64,000 nt of DNA from Enterococcus sp. 5H. GTDB taxonomy: Bacteria; Bacillota; Bacilli; Lactobacillales; Enterococcaceae. Both the position numbers and the translations under genes were made by a program. The stretch covers positions 1 through 64,000 of the forward strand of contig NZ_AMDP01000022.1 in NCBI RefSeq assembly GCF_028128615.1, given 5' to 3'. The notes under the pieces are model-generated. The model ran no database searches. It saw only the letters and a list, made by a program, of their open reading frames with translations, and was not told the origin of the DNA. Of this stretch, positions 18,776 through 27,875 are shown in pieces; the first letter of the stretch is position 1, and the number at the start of each line of letters is the position of its first letter.

Positions 18776-18781
18776 TATACT
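18776..18781 (+). promoter_or_regulatory. Extended -10 promoter of metK
   Basis: TGGTATACT (extended -10 TG-N-TATACT), no good -35. The predicted start of transcription falls at the first base of the riboswitch. Confidence 0.6.
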
Positions 18782-18787
18782 AAGAAG

Positions 18788-18866
18788 CGTTACAAGTTCC
18801 CGAAAGGATTTATTTGAGAATAGCTTAAATAAAGATGCCTTGTAACCGAATATAACTAGGGGGAAT
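18788..18866 (+). promoter_or_regulatory. S(MK) box (SAM-III) riboswitch
   Basis: The leader has the conserved S(MK) features: GTTACAAGTTCCCGAAAGGA at its 5' end and GATGCCTTGTAACCGAA before the Shine-Dalgarno AGGGGGA (18858-18864). GGUUACAAG-type pairing closes the element, and the UUCCC segment can pair with the GGGGG ribosome binding site when SAM is bound. It should shut off translation of metK when SAM is abundant. This riboswitch class is known from lactic acid bacteria including Enterococcus. Confidence 0.93.
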
Positions 18867-18871
18867 ACATT

Positions 18872-20059
18872 ATGACAGAGAGACATTTATTTACATCAGA
18901 ATCCGTTTCTGAAGGACATCCGGACAAAGTAGCCGATCAAGTGAGCGATGCTATTTTAGATGCGATTTTGGAACAAGATCCAACAGCCCGTGTGGCATGT
19001 GAGACAAGCGTTACAACAGGTTTAGTTTTAGTTTTCGGTGAGATTTCTACAACAGCTTACGTAGATATCCAAAAAATCGTTCGTCAAACACTCAAAGATA
19101 TTGGGTATACACGAGCAAAATATGGTTTTGACGGAGATACTGTTGCTGTACTTGTAGCAATTGATGAGCAGTCACCAGATATTGCTCAAGGTGTTGATGA
19201 TGCTTTAGAAACTCGTGGTGATAAAGATACAAAGGATGATATTGGTGCAGGAGACCAAGGTTTAATGTTTGGTTTTGCCGTTAATGAAACACCTGAACTA
19301 ATGCCTTTACCGATTTCATTAAGCCATAAACTGGTTCGTCGTTTGACAGAATTACGTAAAGAAGGAAAATTAGCTTATTTACGTCCAGACGCAAAATCGC
19401 AAGTAACAGTTGAATATGATGAAAATGGCAAACCGCAACGAGTGGATACAGTAGTAATCAGTACGCAACATGATGAAGAAACAACGCTGGAGCAAATTCA
19501 AAAAGATGTGAAAGCACTTGTAATTGAAGATGTCATACCAGCTGAATTACTAGATGAAGAAACAAAGTATTTTATTAATCCAACAGGTCGATTTGTGATT
19601 GGCGGACCTCAAGGGGATGCTGGTTTAACTGGACGGAAAATTATCGTAGATACGTATGGTGGTTATGCTCGCCATGGTGGCGGTGCTTTTTCTGGAAAAG
19701 ATGCTACAAAAGTCGATCGTTCTGCTAGTTATGCAGCACGTTATATTGCTAAAAACATTGTAGCTGCCGGTTTAGCTGAAAAAGCAGAAGTCCAATTAGC
19801 ATATGCAATCGGTGTAGCACAACCAGTATCTATCTCAATCAATACTTTCGGGACAAGTGAAGTATCTGAGAGCAAATTGATTGAAGCTGTTCGTAAAAAC
19901 TTTGACCTGCGTCCAGCAGGAATTATAGAAATGCTTGACCTTCGCCGTCCAATCTACAAACAAACGGCAGCATATGGTCATTTCGGTCGTACAGATATCG
20001 AACTTCCTTGGGAGCAGACAGACAAAGTCGATGCAATCAAAGCAAGTTTGGGAGAGTAA
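18872..20059 (+). CDS. metK: S-adenosylmethionine synthetase
   Basis: 395 residues, full length for the family. Makes SAM from methionine and ATP in the cytoplasm. N-terminal [17 protein letters not shown] carries the ATP-binding histidine; [10 protein letters not shown] is the signature hexapeptide region and [16 protein letters not shown] the P-loop-like segment. The upstream S(MK) box controls its translation. It is monocistronic, with a terminator at 20065. Confidence 0.99.
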   Translation: MTERHLFTSESVSEGHPDKVADQVSDAILDAILEQDPTARVACETSVTTGLVLVFGEISTTAYVDIQKIVRQTLKDIGYTRAKYGFDGDTVAVLVAIDEQSPDIAQGVDDALETRGDKDTKDDIGAGDQGLMFGFAVNETPELMPLPISLSHKLVRRLTELRKEGKLAYLRPDAKSQVTVEYDENGKPQRVDTVVISTQHDEETTLEQIQKDVKALVIEDVIPAELLDEETKYFINPTGRFVIGGPQGDAGLTGRKIIVDTYGGYARHGGGAFSGKDATKVDRSASYAARYIAKNIVAAGLAEKAEVQLAYAIGVAQPVSISINTFGTSEVSESKLIEAVRKNFDLRPAGIIEMLDLRRPIYKQTAAYGHFGRTDIELPWEQTDKVDAIKASLGE

Positions 20060-20064
20060 AAGAG

Positions 20065-20098
20065 GCGGCGCTGCTAATGAAAATTAGTGGCGCTGTTT
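20065..20098 (+). terminator. metK terminator
   Basis: GCGCTGCTAAT pairs with ATTAGTGGCGC (two G-U) around a GAAA loop, then TGTTTTG. A family A repeat begins at once after it. Confidence 0.75.
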
Positions 20099-20099
20099 T

Positions 20100-20200
20100 G
20101 CTGCGAATCACTACACTTCGTTACGATCGCATCAATTTTTGAAAGCTAAAGCTCCAATAGTTGAAGTTCTGCAACTGGTTTTTCTAAATAGCGAAGAAGA
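20100..20200 (+). repeat. Degenerate, truncated copy of interspersed repeat family A
   Basis: Starts TGCGAATCACTACACTTCG just after the metK terminator. The first ~33 bp after the junction match the leuS copy exactly, then identity falls off (AAAGCT..AAAGCTCC, GTTGAAGTTCTGCAACTGG). The remainder of the 286-bp gap to the MFS gene shows nothing definite. Confidence 0.75.
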
Positions 20201-20345
20201 AATAAGTAGAAGATAGTCAGTAATAGAGTAATCTCAGATAATAAAGACATAAAGCAGCTAAAACCAGATAATAAGCTGTACATAAAAATTTAAAACTTAA
20301 GTTATTACAATGAAAAAGTTTAAAAAGTTAGAAGGATGGGGAAAT

Positions 20346-21800
20346 ATGGAAAGAAAAACAAACGTCAAACTTGTAACAATTAGTGTTTTTGTTGCAACAT
20401 TTATGACCGCAATTGAAGGAACAATCGTTTCAACAGCAATGCCGACGATTGTAGGATCGTTACATGGTATGGAAATTATGAACTGGGTTTTTTCAATTTA
20501 TTTATTAACAAATGCCATGTTAACACCGATTTATGGAAAACTAGCAGATAAAATTGGCCGTAAGCCGATATTTTTAATCGGAATTATTATTTTTATTATA
20601 GGCTCTTCGCTTTGTGGTTTAGCACAAAATATGATTACGTTGATTATTGCCCGTGCGATTCAAGGGATTGGTGCAGGTGCGATTATGCCAGTTGCGTTGA
20701 CGATTCTTGCAGATATTTATTCAATTGATAAACGTGCAAAAATGTTAGGGTTAAATAGTGCAGCATGGGGGATTGCGAGTATTTTTGGTCCGCTTGCAGG
20801 TGGTTTTATTGTTGATACGATTGGTTGGCACTGGATTTTCTTCATTAATGTACCAATTGGGTTAGTTTTGATGGGATTAATTGCCTATTTCTTAGTTGAG
20901 CCAAAACGAGAAAAATCTAAAGTTCCGATGGATATTTTAGGCAGTGTTCAATTAATGTTTGTTTTATTGACATTGTTACTAGGATTTCAATTGATTGGTG
21001 ATGTTGGATTTGATTTGAAAGTATTCCTTTGTCTAGGAGCTTCGGTTTTATTCTTTATTAGTTTTATTTTTGTTGAGAAAAGAGCGAAAGATCCGGTTAT
21101 TGATTTGCTTCTATTTAAAAACTCGACTTTTGTGATTGTAAATATTGTAGCAGCTTTGATTAGCGGATTTTTAATGGGTGTGGAAGTATATATTCCAATG
21201 TGGATGCAAGGTGTTTTAGGAAAAAGTGCGGCAATTGGGGGATTAGTTTTAGCACCGATGTCTATTTTATGGATGGTAGGTTCGTTTATTGCTAGTCACT
21301 TGATGGAAAAATATTCTACCAAAAAAGTTATTTCTATTGGATTAAGTATTACATTATTAGGCGGAATCTTTTTAGTATTAGTACCAGCAACTGTTTCATT
21401 TATCTGGTTCTTTGCGATATCTTCTGTTTTAGGTGTTGGTTTTGGGATTACGATTACGACAACTACAGTAACCGCGCAAAGTAGCGTTGAACCTTCTGAA
21501 ATGGGTGTTGCAACATCATTTAATACGCTGGCTAGAACAATCGGTCAAACCCTGATGGTCTCAGTTTTTGGTGTCATTATTAATGCTGTGACGACTTCTG
21601 AGCTAGCTAAAAGTTCATTAAAAGTAGATCCCGATGTGATGAATCAGTTAGTCAACCCACATACTGCAAATACGATTTCAGCTGATTTGCTAACGCCATT
21701 ACGTGGAATGTTATACTCTGGGTTGCATAATGTTTATTTGGTTGGGATCTTCCTAATTATCGCTGCAATTGTTTTAAATGCAGCAGTTAAAAAAAGATAA
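20346..21800 (+). CDS. MFS multidrug exporter, DHA2 (EmrB/QacA) type
   Basis: 484 residues with about 14 transmembrane helices. Motif D1 (near helix 1) contains the membrane acidic residue in FMTAIEGTIVSTAMP. Motif A is present as GKLADKIGRKPIF after helix 2, and the drug-antiport motif C as GIASIFGPLAGG in helix 5. Likely a proton-driven exporter of drugs or lipophilic compounds. Start at ATG 20346 with AAGGATGGGG upstream; ATG 20310 overlaps that site. No local regulator. Confidence 0.88.
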   Translation: MERKTNVKLVTISVFVATFMTAIEGTIVSTAMPTIVGSLHGMEIMNWVFSIYLLTNAMLTPIYGKLADKIGRKPIFLIGIIIFIIGSSLCGLAQNMITLIIARAIQGIGAGAIMPVALTILADIYSIDKRAKMLGLNSAAWGIASIFGPLAGGFIVDTIGWHWIFFINVPIGLVLMGLIAYFLVEPKREKSKVPMDILGSVQLMFVLLTLLLGFQLIGDVGFDLKVFLCLGASVLFFISFIFVEKRAKDPVIDLLLFKNSTFVIVNIVAALISGFLMGVEVYIPMWMQGVLGKSAAIGGLVLAPMSILWMVGSFIASHLMEKYSTKKVISIGLSITLLGGIFLVLVPATVSFIWFFAISSVLGVGFGITITTTTVTAQSSVEPSEMGVATSFNTLARTIGQTLMVSVFGVIINAVTTSELAKSSLKVDPDVMNQLVNPHTANTISADLLTPLRGMLYSGLHNVYLVGIFLIIAAIVLNAAVKKR

Positions 21801-21807
21801 AAAATAC

Positions 21808-21848
21808 CTCTGAAATTCTTGTTTTATCAGGAATTTTAGAGTTTTTTT
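21808..21848 (+). terminator. MFS gene terminator
   Basis: CTCTGAAATTC pairs with GAATTTTAGAG (one G-U), then seven T. Confidence 0.85.
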
Positions 21849-22015
21849 CTAATGAGAAACTATTATGTAATTTCTTTATAAAAAGCTCTCAAAGAACACA
21901 AGTTTTTAACACAAAAAGTTCATATTTACTTTGTATTATATAGACATACCAAGAGAAAACAACTTAAGTAAAAACACTTTTCATTTTTTTCATTTTTAAC
22001 TCCTCCCCTATATAG

Positions 22016-22048
22016 CCTGTTCTTGTCAGAAGAACAGGTATTTTTTTT
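22016..22048 (+). terminator. Orphan Rho-independent terminator
   Basis: Perfect 8-bp stem CCTGTTCT / AGAACAGG followed by TATTTTTTTT. It is the second terminator in the 300-bp gap, 170 bp after the MFS terminator, and has no ORF of its own. Confidence 0.75.
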
Positions 22049-22101
22049 CGATTTCATTATTTAGTGCTACAATAATAGAAAGAGAAAGTGAGGGATGTTG
22101 A

Positions 22102-22890
22102 ATGGCTTTTTTACAAGCTAATATTTATTCAAATAGTTTAGAAATGGAAGTTTCACTCAATGTTATTTTGCCGCAAAAGACGGAAAAAAAGATTGGAACT
22201 GCGACTGAAGGAAATTTGACGGATGTACCAGTGTTGTACTTATTACATGGTATGGGTGGTAATCACAGTGTTTGGGAACGGCGAACATCAGTAGAACGTT
22301 ATGTTGCGGATTTGGGGTTAGCAGTTATTATGCCGTCAACTGACTTGGGATGGTATACAGATACTACGTATGATATGAACTATTGGACGTTTATTTCAGA
22401 AGAGCTACCTCAGATATGTCATGAATTATTTCCGCAATTGACAACTAAAAGAGAAAAAACATTTGCGTGCGGACTTTCAATGGGCGGTTATGGTGCCTTA
22501 AAACTTGGATTAGCAAAATCAGAAAATTTTGCTGCGGTAGCCTCATTATCGGGAGCGGTTGATCTTGCTGGTGGAGTTAACGACCTATTATCAATTCGAG
22601 GGAAAAACTATTGGGAAGGCATTTTTGGACCATTGGAAAAAATCCAAGGATCGGTGAACGACCCGATGTTTTTGGTAGAGCGACTAGTAAAAGAGCAGAA
22701 AAAAGCACCAGCTATTTTTCTTTGTTGTGGTGAAGATGATCCGTTATTATATGCAAATAAAAAAATGGCGGCAACTTTGGCAGAAAATAATATTAAACAT
22801 ACTTTTGAAACGGGACCTGGTGTTCATGACTGGTTATTTTGGGATACGTGGATTCAGAAAGTGTTAGCTTGGCTGCCGTTGGATAAATAA
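22102..22890 (+). CDS. Alpha/beta-hydrolase esterase (tributyrin esterase / S-formylglutathione hydrolase-like)
   Basis: 262 residues. The nucleophile elbow is GLSMGGYGA (Ser ~125), the oxyanion block is YLLHGMGGNHSVW and the C-terminal histidine is in GPGVHDWLFW; the acidic member is probably in CGEDDPLL. It matches the short-chain ester hydrolases of lactic acid bacteria (EstA type). Cytoplasmic, no signal peptide. Shares a bidirectional terminator with the convergent TetR gene. Confidence 0.88.
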   Translation: MAFLQANIYSNSLEMEVSLNVILPQKTEKKIGTATEGNLTDVPVLYLLHGMGGNHSVWERRTSVERYVADLGLAVIMPSTDLGWYTDTTYDMNYWTFISEELPQICHELFPQLTTKREKTFACGLSMGGYGALKLGLAKSENFAAVASLSGAVDLAGGVNDLLSIRGKNYWEGIFGPLEKIQGSVNDPMFLVERLVKEQKKAPAIFLCCGEDDPLLYANKKMAATLAENNIKHTFETGPGVHDWLFWDTWIQKVLAWLPLDK

Positions 22891-22942
22891 TACGCAAAAA
22901 ACTTAGGCAAAAAATGATTGTCTAAGTTTTTTGCGTATTATT
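22886..22942. terminator. Bidirectional terminator between esterase and TetR genes
   Basis: Perfect 21-bp stem (22886-22906 with 22922-22942) whose arms carry A-run/T-run sequences on both strands; it overlaps both stop codons. Confidence 0.9.
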
Positions 22943-23588
22943 TATTATCAGGAGTAAGACCATTTAAAAAGATACCTAATGTCTTCATAAAAAAATCTTT
23001 TTGTTTTTCTTTTCGTCGGTATTGAATACTCTCACCAATATTACTTAATTGTTGATCGTGAACGTATTGTTTCATTAGCAATATTTGCCGAGTTAAGTAA
23101 TTATCGCCGTCCATCACCTTGTTGTATAGTTTCTTTTCTTCTGAGGAGTCCATCAACATACCAAATAATAAATGTTGTAAAGAAGTAACGGTCATATAAC
23201 TTAGTTCAATTGAAAAACCTGCCTCGTGTAAAATGTTCAGCATTGCATCAAGATTCCTTAAACGGGAAGGATAAGCAGGTATTGTTTGAATTTCAATTTC
23301 AATTGCACATGGATATTGTAAGTAAAGTTCATAGTAATTTTCCATATAAGCATAGATTGTTTCTTTCCAATTTTCTTGAGGTGCTGGCGATATAAAATGA
23401 TTTTCAATTTCTTCAGCCATGCTTTGTAGTAGAGCCTGTTTATTTTCAACATGCCAATAAATTGCTGGTGCTTGAATATTGAGTTTTTGAGCAACCTTAC
23501 GCATGGAGAGTTTATCTAATTCCGGTTTTTCTCTTAGTAAGTCAAATGCAGCTTGAACAATTTTTTCTTTTGATAATTTTTCTTCCAA
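22938..23588 (-). CDS. TetR-family transcriptional regulator
   Basis: 216 residues. The N-terminal helix-turn-helix reads LSMRKVAQKLNIQAPAIYWHVENKQAL (recognition helix PAIYWHV), as in tetracycline-repressor-type members; the C-terminal ligand domain is divergent. It is transcribed away from the two ABC-exporter genes (229-bp shared promoter region), so it most likely represses them until a drug-like ligand binds. A short palindrome TTGAT-TGG-ATCAA lies at about 23688 in the shared region as a possible operator. Confidence 0.87.
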   Translation of the reverse strand: MEEKLSKEKIVQAAFDLLREKPELDKLSMRKVAQKLNIQAPAIYWHVENKQALLQSMAEEIENHFISPAPQENWKETIYAYMENYYELYLQYPCAIEIEIQTIPAYPSRLRNLDAMLNILHEAGFSIELSYMTVTSLQHLLFGMLMDSSEEKKLYNKVMDGDNYLTRQILLMKQYVHDQQLSNIGESIQYRRKEKQKDFFMKTLGIFLNGLTPDNK

Positions 23589-23817
23589 TAGTTCTCATCC
23601 TTTTGCCTAAAAGTTTATGCTAATTTCTTGAATTTGTTTACTAAAAATGGTACATTGTGATGCAGCCTAATTTTACAGTGTTAAATTGATTGGATCAAAG
23701 TGGAAGTTGGTGTCTCACTTCTTTATTGTCTACTGTCAAACTATAACACAAAATAGTAGTTGAAAGTTGGTCGACGAATAAATTAGAGCTAGTTCTACAA
23801 AGAAAGTTGGGGTTAAA

Positions 23818-25533
23818 TTGAGTATTATTATGGAACATGTCAAAAAGTATAAATTGGAAGTTGCCATAGCACTTATTACTGTTGTTGTTATGGTCATGTC
23901 AGCTTTATGGCAGCCGAAACTATTACAAAAAGTGCTAGAAGCAATTATTAAAGAAGACGATAGTCAGATGAAAGAACTTGGAATTTATTTAATTGGAATT
24001 GCCGGATTAGGTTTAATTGCTGGTGTAATTAATACTATTTTTTCAGCAAAAGTTGCTCAAGGTGTAAGTGCTGATATTCGTGAAGCGACTTTTCGTAAAA
24101 TTCAAACTTTTTCGTTTGGAAATATTGAAGAATTTTCTGCTGGAAACTTGGTAGTACGTTTAACAAATGATGTGACACAGATTCAAAATGTGATTATGAT
24201 TGCGCTACAGTCGTTATTCAGAATTCCGATTTTGTTTATTGGTAGCTTTATTCTAGCGATGATGACGTTACCGCAATTATGGTGGGTGATTGTTTTACTT
24301 GTAGTGGCAGTGTTTATTATTACGGCACTTTCATTTTCACAGATGGGTAAACATTTTACAATTATCCAAAAATTGATCGATAAAGTGAACGGTCTGGCGA
24401 AAGAAAACTTGCTGGGGATTCGTGTAGTTAAGTCATTTGTTCAAGAGAAAAATGAATTGGAGCGTTTTAGTAAAGTCAGTGATGATTTGACAAAACATAA
24501 TATCACTGTGGGAACACTTTTTTCTGTAATGATCCCTTCATTTATGTTGGCAGCTAATTTGGCAATTGTCGGATCGATTTTCTTTGTCAGTAATCTGGTT
24601 AAAGATGATCCAACGACCATTGGTGGAATAGCTTCATTTATGAGCTATTTAATGCAAATTATGATGGCGATTATCATTGGCGGAATGATGATGATGATGA
24701 CTTCTCGTGCAGCAGTTTCAATCAAACGGATTAAAGAAGTGATGGAAACACAACCTGCGTTAAGTTACAAAGATGTGCCTGAACAAGATTTAGATGGCAG
24801 CGTAACTTTTGAGCATGTGAGCTTCCGCTATCCTGGTGATGAAACAGATACCTTAAAAGATATTTCGTTTTCAATTAAGTCTGGTGAAATGATCGGGGTT
24901 GTCGGTGCGACAGGTGCAGGTAAATCAACATTAGCGCAATTAATTCCACGATTATTTGATCCAACTGAAGGAGCAGTTAAAGTTGGCGGCGTTGATTTGC
25001 ATGATGTAAATGAACATAGTTTACGCAAGGCTGTTTCGTTCGTTTTACAAAAAGCGATTTTATTTTCTGGTACTATTTCACAGAATTTACGCCAAGGGAA
25101 AAAAGATGCTAGTGAAGCTGATATGGCTCGTGCAACTGAAATTGCGCAAGCAAAAGAATTTATTGAAAAATTAGGATTACAATACGAAGCACCTGTGGCT
25201 GAACGAAGCAATAACTTTTCAGGTGGACAAAAACAACGTTTGTCTATTTCACGTGGTGTTATTGGTGATCCCAAAGTGCTGATTTTAGATGATAGTACTA
25301 GTGCGTTAGATGCTCGCTCGGAGCGTTTAGTTAGAGAAGCTTTGGATAGAGATTTAAAAGAGACAACGACAATTGTCATTGCGCAAAAAATTTCTTCCGT
25401 TGTTCATGCGGATCGTATTCTAGTTTTAGATAAAGGAGAGTTGGTTGGAGAAGGAACTCATGAAGAGTTAGCCAAAACCAATCCTATTTATCAAGAAATC
25501 TACGAAACACAAAAAGGAAAGGATGAGGAATAA
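23818..25533 (+). CDS. Heterodimeric ABC exporter, subunit with degenerate nucleotide site
   Basis: 571 residues: six-helix ABC transmembrane domain then an ATPase. Walker A is GATGAGKST and the signature NFSGGQKQR is intact, but the Walker B catalytic Glu is Asp ([11 protein letters not shown]) and the switch histidine is Gln (IVIAQKISS). That is the non-catalytic site of LmrCD/EfrCD/BmrCD-type heterodimers. TTG start with GGGG upstream; ATG 23830 is the alternative. The stop overlaps the next ATG by one base. Confidence 0.9.
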   Translation: MSIIMEHVKKYKLEVAIALITVVVMVMSALWQPKLLQKVLEAIIKEDDSQMKELGIYLIGIAGLGLIAGVINTIFSAKVAQGVSADIREATFRKIQTFSFGNIEEFSAGNLVVRLTNDVTQIQNVIMIALQSLFRIPILFIGSFILAMMTLPQLWWVIVLLVVAVFIITALSFSQMGKHFTIIQKLIDKVNGLAKENLLGIRVVKSFVQEKNELERFSKVSDDLTKHNITVGTLFSVMIPSFMLAANLAIVGSIFFVSNLVKDDPTTIGGIASFMSYLMQIMMAIIIGGMMMMMTSRAAVSIKRIKEVMETQPALSYKDVPEQDLDGSVTFEHVSFRYPGDETDTLKDISFSIKSGEMIGVVGATGAGKSTLAQLIPRLFDPTEGAVKVGGVDLHDVNEHSLRKAVSFVLQKAILFSGTISQNLRQGKKDASEADMARATEIAQAKEFIEKLGLQYEAPVAERSNNFSGGQKQRLSISRGVIGDPKVLILDDSTSALDARSERLVREALDRDLKETTTIVIAQKISSVVHADRILVLDKGELVGEGTHEELAKTNPIYQEIYETQKGKDEE

Positions 25534-27302
25534 TGACTGATTTAATTAGAGCAAGTAAATTCTTTTATCATTATTTGAAGCGTTATAAGATCTCTTTCTT
25601 CTTTATTTTTGTGACGATAGTGATTGCAACCTATTTACAGGTAAAAGCACCGCAGTTTGTAGGGGAAGCGATTCAGGAATTAGCGAATTATGTTGGCGCA
25701 CTAGGTCAGGGAATTGATGACAAAAGTAAGTTTATATCAATTATTTGGAAATTATTGATTTTCTATGTTTTAACGAGTGCTGCCAGTTTTATTTACAGTA
25801 TTTTATTTACCCAAGTTGTAGGGAAGTCAACGAACCGTATGCGGATTGGTTTGTTCAATAAATTGGAAAAACTAACAATTAGGTTTTTTGATTCTCATCA
25901 AGATGGTGAAATTCTAAGCCGTTTTACTAGTGATTTAGATAATATTCAAAATAGTTTAAACCAAGCTTTACTACAAGTTTTGACAAATGCTGCTTTATTT
26001 GTTGGAATTTTGATTATGATGTTCCGTCAAAATGTTCAGTTGGCTTGGGCGACAATCGCATCAACACCCGTTGCAATCATAATTGCAGTAGTTGTTATCA
26101 GTAAAGCGCGTAAATATGTTGATATCCAACAAGATGAAGTCGGTAAGTTAAATGGTTATATGGATGAAAAAATTAGTGGACAACGTGTCATTATCACAAA
26201 CGGACTGCAAGAAGAAACCATTGATGAATTTCTAGATCACAATGAACAAGTTCGCGCCGCAACATTTAAAGGTCAAGTCTACTCAGGTCTTTTATTCCCG
26301 ATGATGCAAGGCATGTCTTTAGTTAACACAGCAATCGTAATTTTCTTTGGTGGCTGGTTAGCGTTAAATGGTGACTTAGAGAAAACTGTTGCTTTAGGTT
26401 TAGTAGTAACATTTGTTCAGTATTCACAACAATATTACCAACCATTGATGCAGATTTCTTCTGGGTACAGTATGATCCAATTGGCTATTACGGGTGCTCG
26501 TCGCTTAAATGAAATGTTTGATGAGCCTGATGAAGTCAATCCTGAAAATGGTAAGGAAATTAATGGTATCAATGAGTCAGTAACACTGAATCATGTTGAT
26601 TTCGGTTATGATCCAGAAGTATCGATTCTAAAAGACGTTTCGATTAATGTAAGCAAAGGTGAAATGGTTGCCTTAGTTGGTCCGACTGGCTCAGGAAAAA
26701 CAACGATTATGAATTTATTGAATCGTTTTTATGATGTAAACGAAGGTGCTGTAACCTTTGATGGGACAGATATTCGTGAGATTGATCTAAATAGCCTGCG
26801 CTCAAACGTGGGTATTGTTTTACAAGATTCAGTATTATTTTCTGGAACGATTCGGGAGAATATTGCGTTTGGAAAACCAGATGCAACAGATGAAGAAGTC
26901 ATTACGTCTGCTAAACAAGCAAATATCCATGAATTTATAATGGGATTGGAACAAGGATATGAAACTGAAATTACTGAAGAAAATAACATTTTCAGTACGG
27001 GTCAAAAACAATTGGTGAGTATCGCCAGAACAATTATTACCAACCCAGCGTTATTAATTTTAGATGAAGCAACCAGTAATGTAGATACTGTAACTGAAGC
27101 AAAAATTCAAAAAGCTATGGATGAAGCAATCAAAGGCAGAACTAGCTTTGTGATCGCTCATCGTTTAAAAACGATTTTAAATGCAGATCGTATTGTTGTA
27201 CTGAGAAATGGAGAAGTTATTGAGGAAGGAAATCATCACGAGTTATTAAAACAAGATGGTTTTTACGCAGAACTTTACCATAATCAATTTGTATTTGAAT
27301 AA
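25533..27302 (+). CDS. Heterodimeric ABC exporter, catalytic partner subunit
   Basis: 589 residues, ABC transmembrane domain plus ATPase. Walker [10 protein letters not shown], Walker B with Glu ([12 protein letters not shown]) and H-loop IAHRLKT are all intact, while the signature is altered to FSTGQKQ. These changes complement those of the upstream subunit, leaving one full and one degenerate ATP site. Translationally coupled to it (TAATG). Probable multidrug exporter under the divergent TetR repressor. Confidence 0.92.
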   Translation: MTDLIRASKFFYHYLKRYKISFFFIFVTIVIATYLQVKAPQFVGEAIQELANYVGALGQGIDDKSKFISIIWKLLIFYVLTSAASFIYSILFTQVVGKSTNRMRIGLFNKLEKLTIRFFDSHQDGEILSRFTSDLDNIQNSLNQALLQVLTNAALFVGILIMMFRQNVQLAWATIASTPVAIIIAVVVISKARKYVDIQQDEVGKLNGYMDEKISGQRVIITNGLQEETIDEFLDHNEQVRAATFKGQVYSGLLFPMMQGMSLVNTAIVIFFGGWLALNGDLEKTVALGLVVTFVQYSQQYYQPLMQISSGYSMIQLAITGARRLNEMFDEPDEVNPENGKEINGINESVTLNHVDFGYDPEVSILKDVSINVSKGEMVALVGPTGSGKTTIMNLLNRFYDVNEGAVTFDGTDIREIDLNSLRSNVGIVLQDSVLFSGTIRENIAFGKPDATDEEVITSAKQANIHEFIMGLEQGYETEITEENNIFSTGQKQLVSIARTIITNPALLILDEATSNVDTVTEAKIQKAMDEAIKGRTSFVIAHRLKTILNADRIVVLRNGEVIEEGNHHELLKQDGFYAELYHNQFVFE

Positions 27303-27326
27303 TAAAATAAACGAAAAAATTTAAAG

Positions 27327-27366
27327 AACAAGCCAGTCGCTGATAAGAGGGACTGGCTTGTTTTCT
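27327..27366 (+). terminator. ABC exporter operon terminator
   Basis: Perfect 12-bp stem AACAAGCCAGTC / GACTGGCTTGTT followed by TTCTATTT. Confidence 0.87.
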
Positions 27367-27381
27367 ATTTAGTTAAAGAGT

Positions 27382-27875
27382 CTAAACTTTGTATTTTCGT
27401 CCGTAAATTAAAACACCTGATAATCTAGCTAATGTTTGACCTGTTTGAGTAGGTGGATGGATAAAATTGGATGAAGCACCACCAATAGTTGGAGCAGGCG
27501 GGAAGACTGCTCCTTCGTTACCGCTTGGATAATCAGAAAGTTCAGTAATGAATTTGAGCTGTGATTTTTTTTCTTTTTACGGTGTACAATAGCTGGTGCT
27601 TTTTCTTCTTCTTTTTTTATCTCGGTACTAGAACTACTGGTTTCTTCATTAGTAGGTTTACTTGTTTGTGCAGGTTTCTTTTTTTGTGATTTAGGCTCAG
27701 GATCTTTGGGTGGAGAAGTTGGCTCAACGGTAATTGCCGGGTTTAATGGGTTTACTGGTGAAACACCGCCATCTTCAGGTGCAGCAGAAGTTTCTACAGC
27801 TCCTGAAAACAGTAAGCCTGCAAGGATGGCGTTGCAAATAAGTAAGGTGGAAATCAGTCTTTTTTTTCTATGCAT
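27382..27875 (-). pseudogene. Small secreted sortase-signal-like protein, frame disrupted
   Basis: Starts at ATG 27875 (GGATGG just upstream) with signal peptide RLISTLLICNAILAGLLFSG, then a Pro/Thr/Ser/Lys-rich linker. At an A8 tract (27565-27572) the frame runs into unrelated residues and stops at 27429. With nine A it would read ...ITELSDYPSGNEGAVFPPAP and end in PPTQTGQTLARLSGVLIYGR then KYKV at 27382, which looks like a weak QTG sortase-type end. It resembles the small anchor proteins of the WxL loci. Phase variation, decay or base-calling error are all possible. Confidence 0.6.

Noticed and set aside
20100-20200. Insertion sequence remnant with transposase
   Set aside because: No transposase fragment or terminal inverted repeats are visible in any family A copy.
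24828-25379. Long minus-strand ORF (183 aa)
   Set aside because: Antisense to the ATPase domain of the ABC exporter, no ribosome binding site, composition of a shadow frame.
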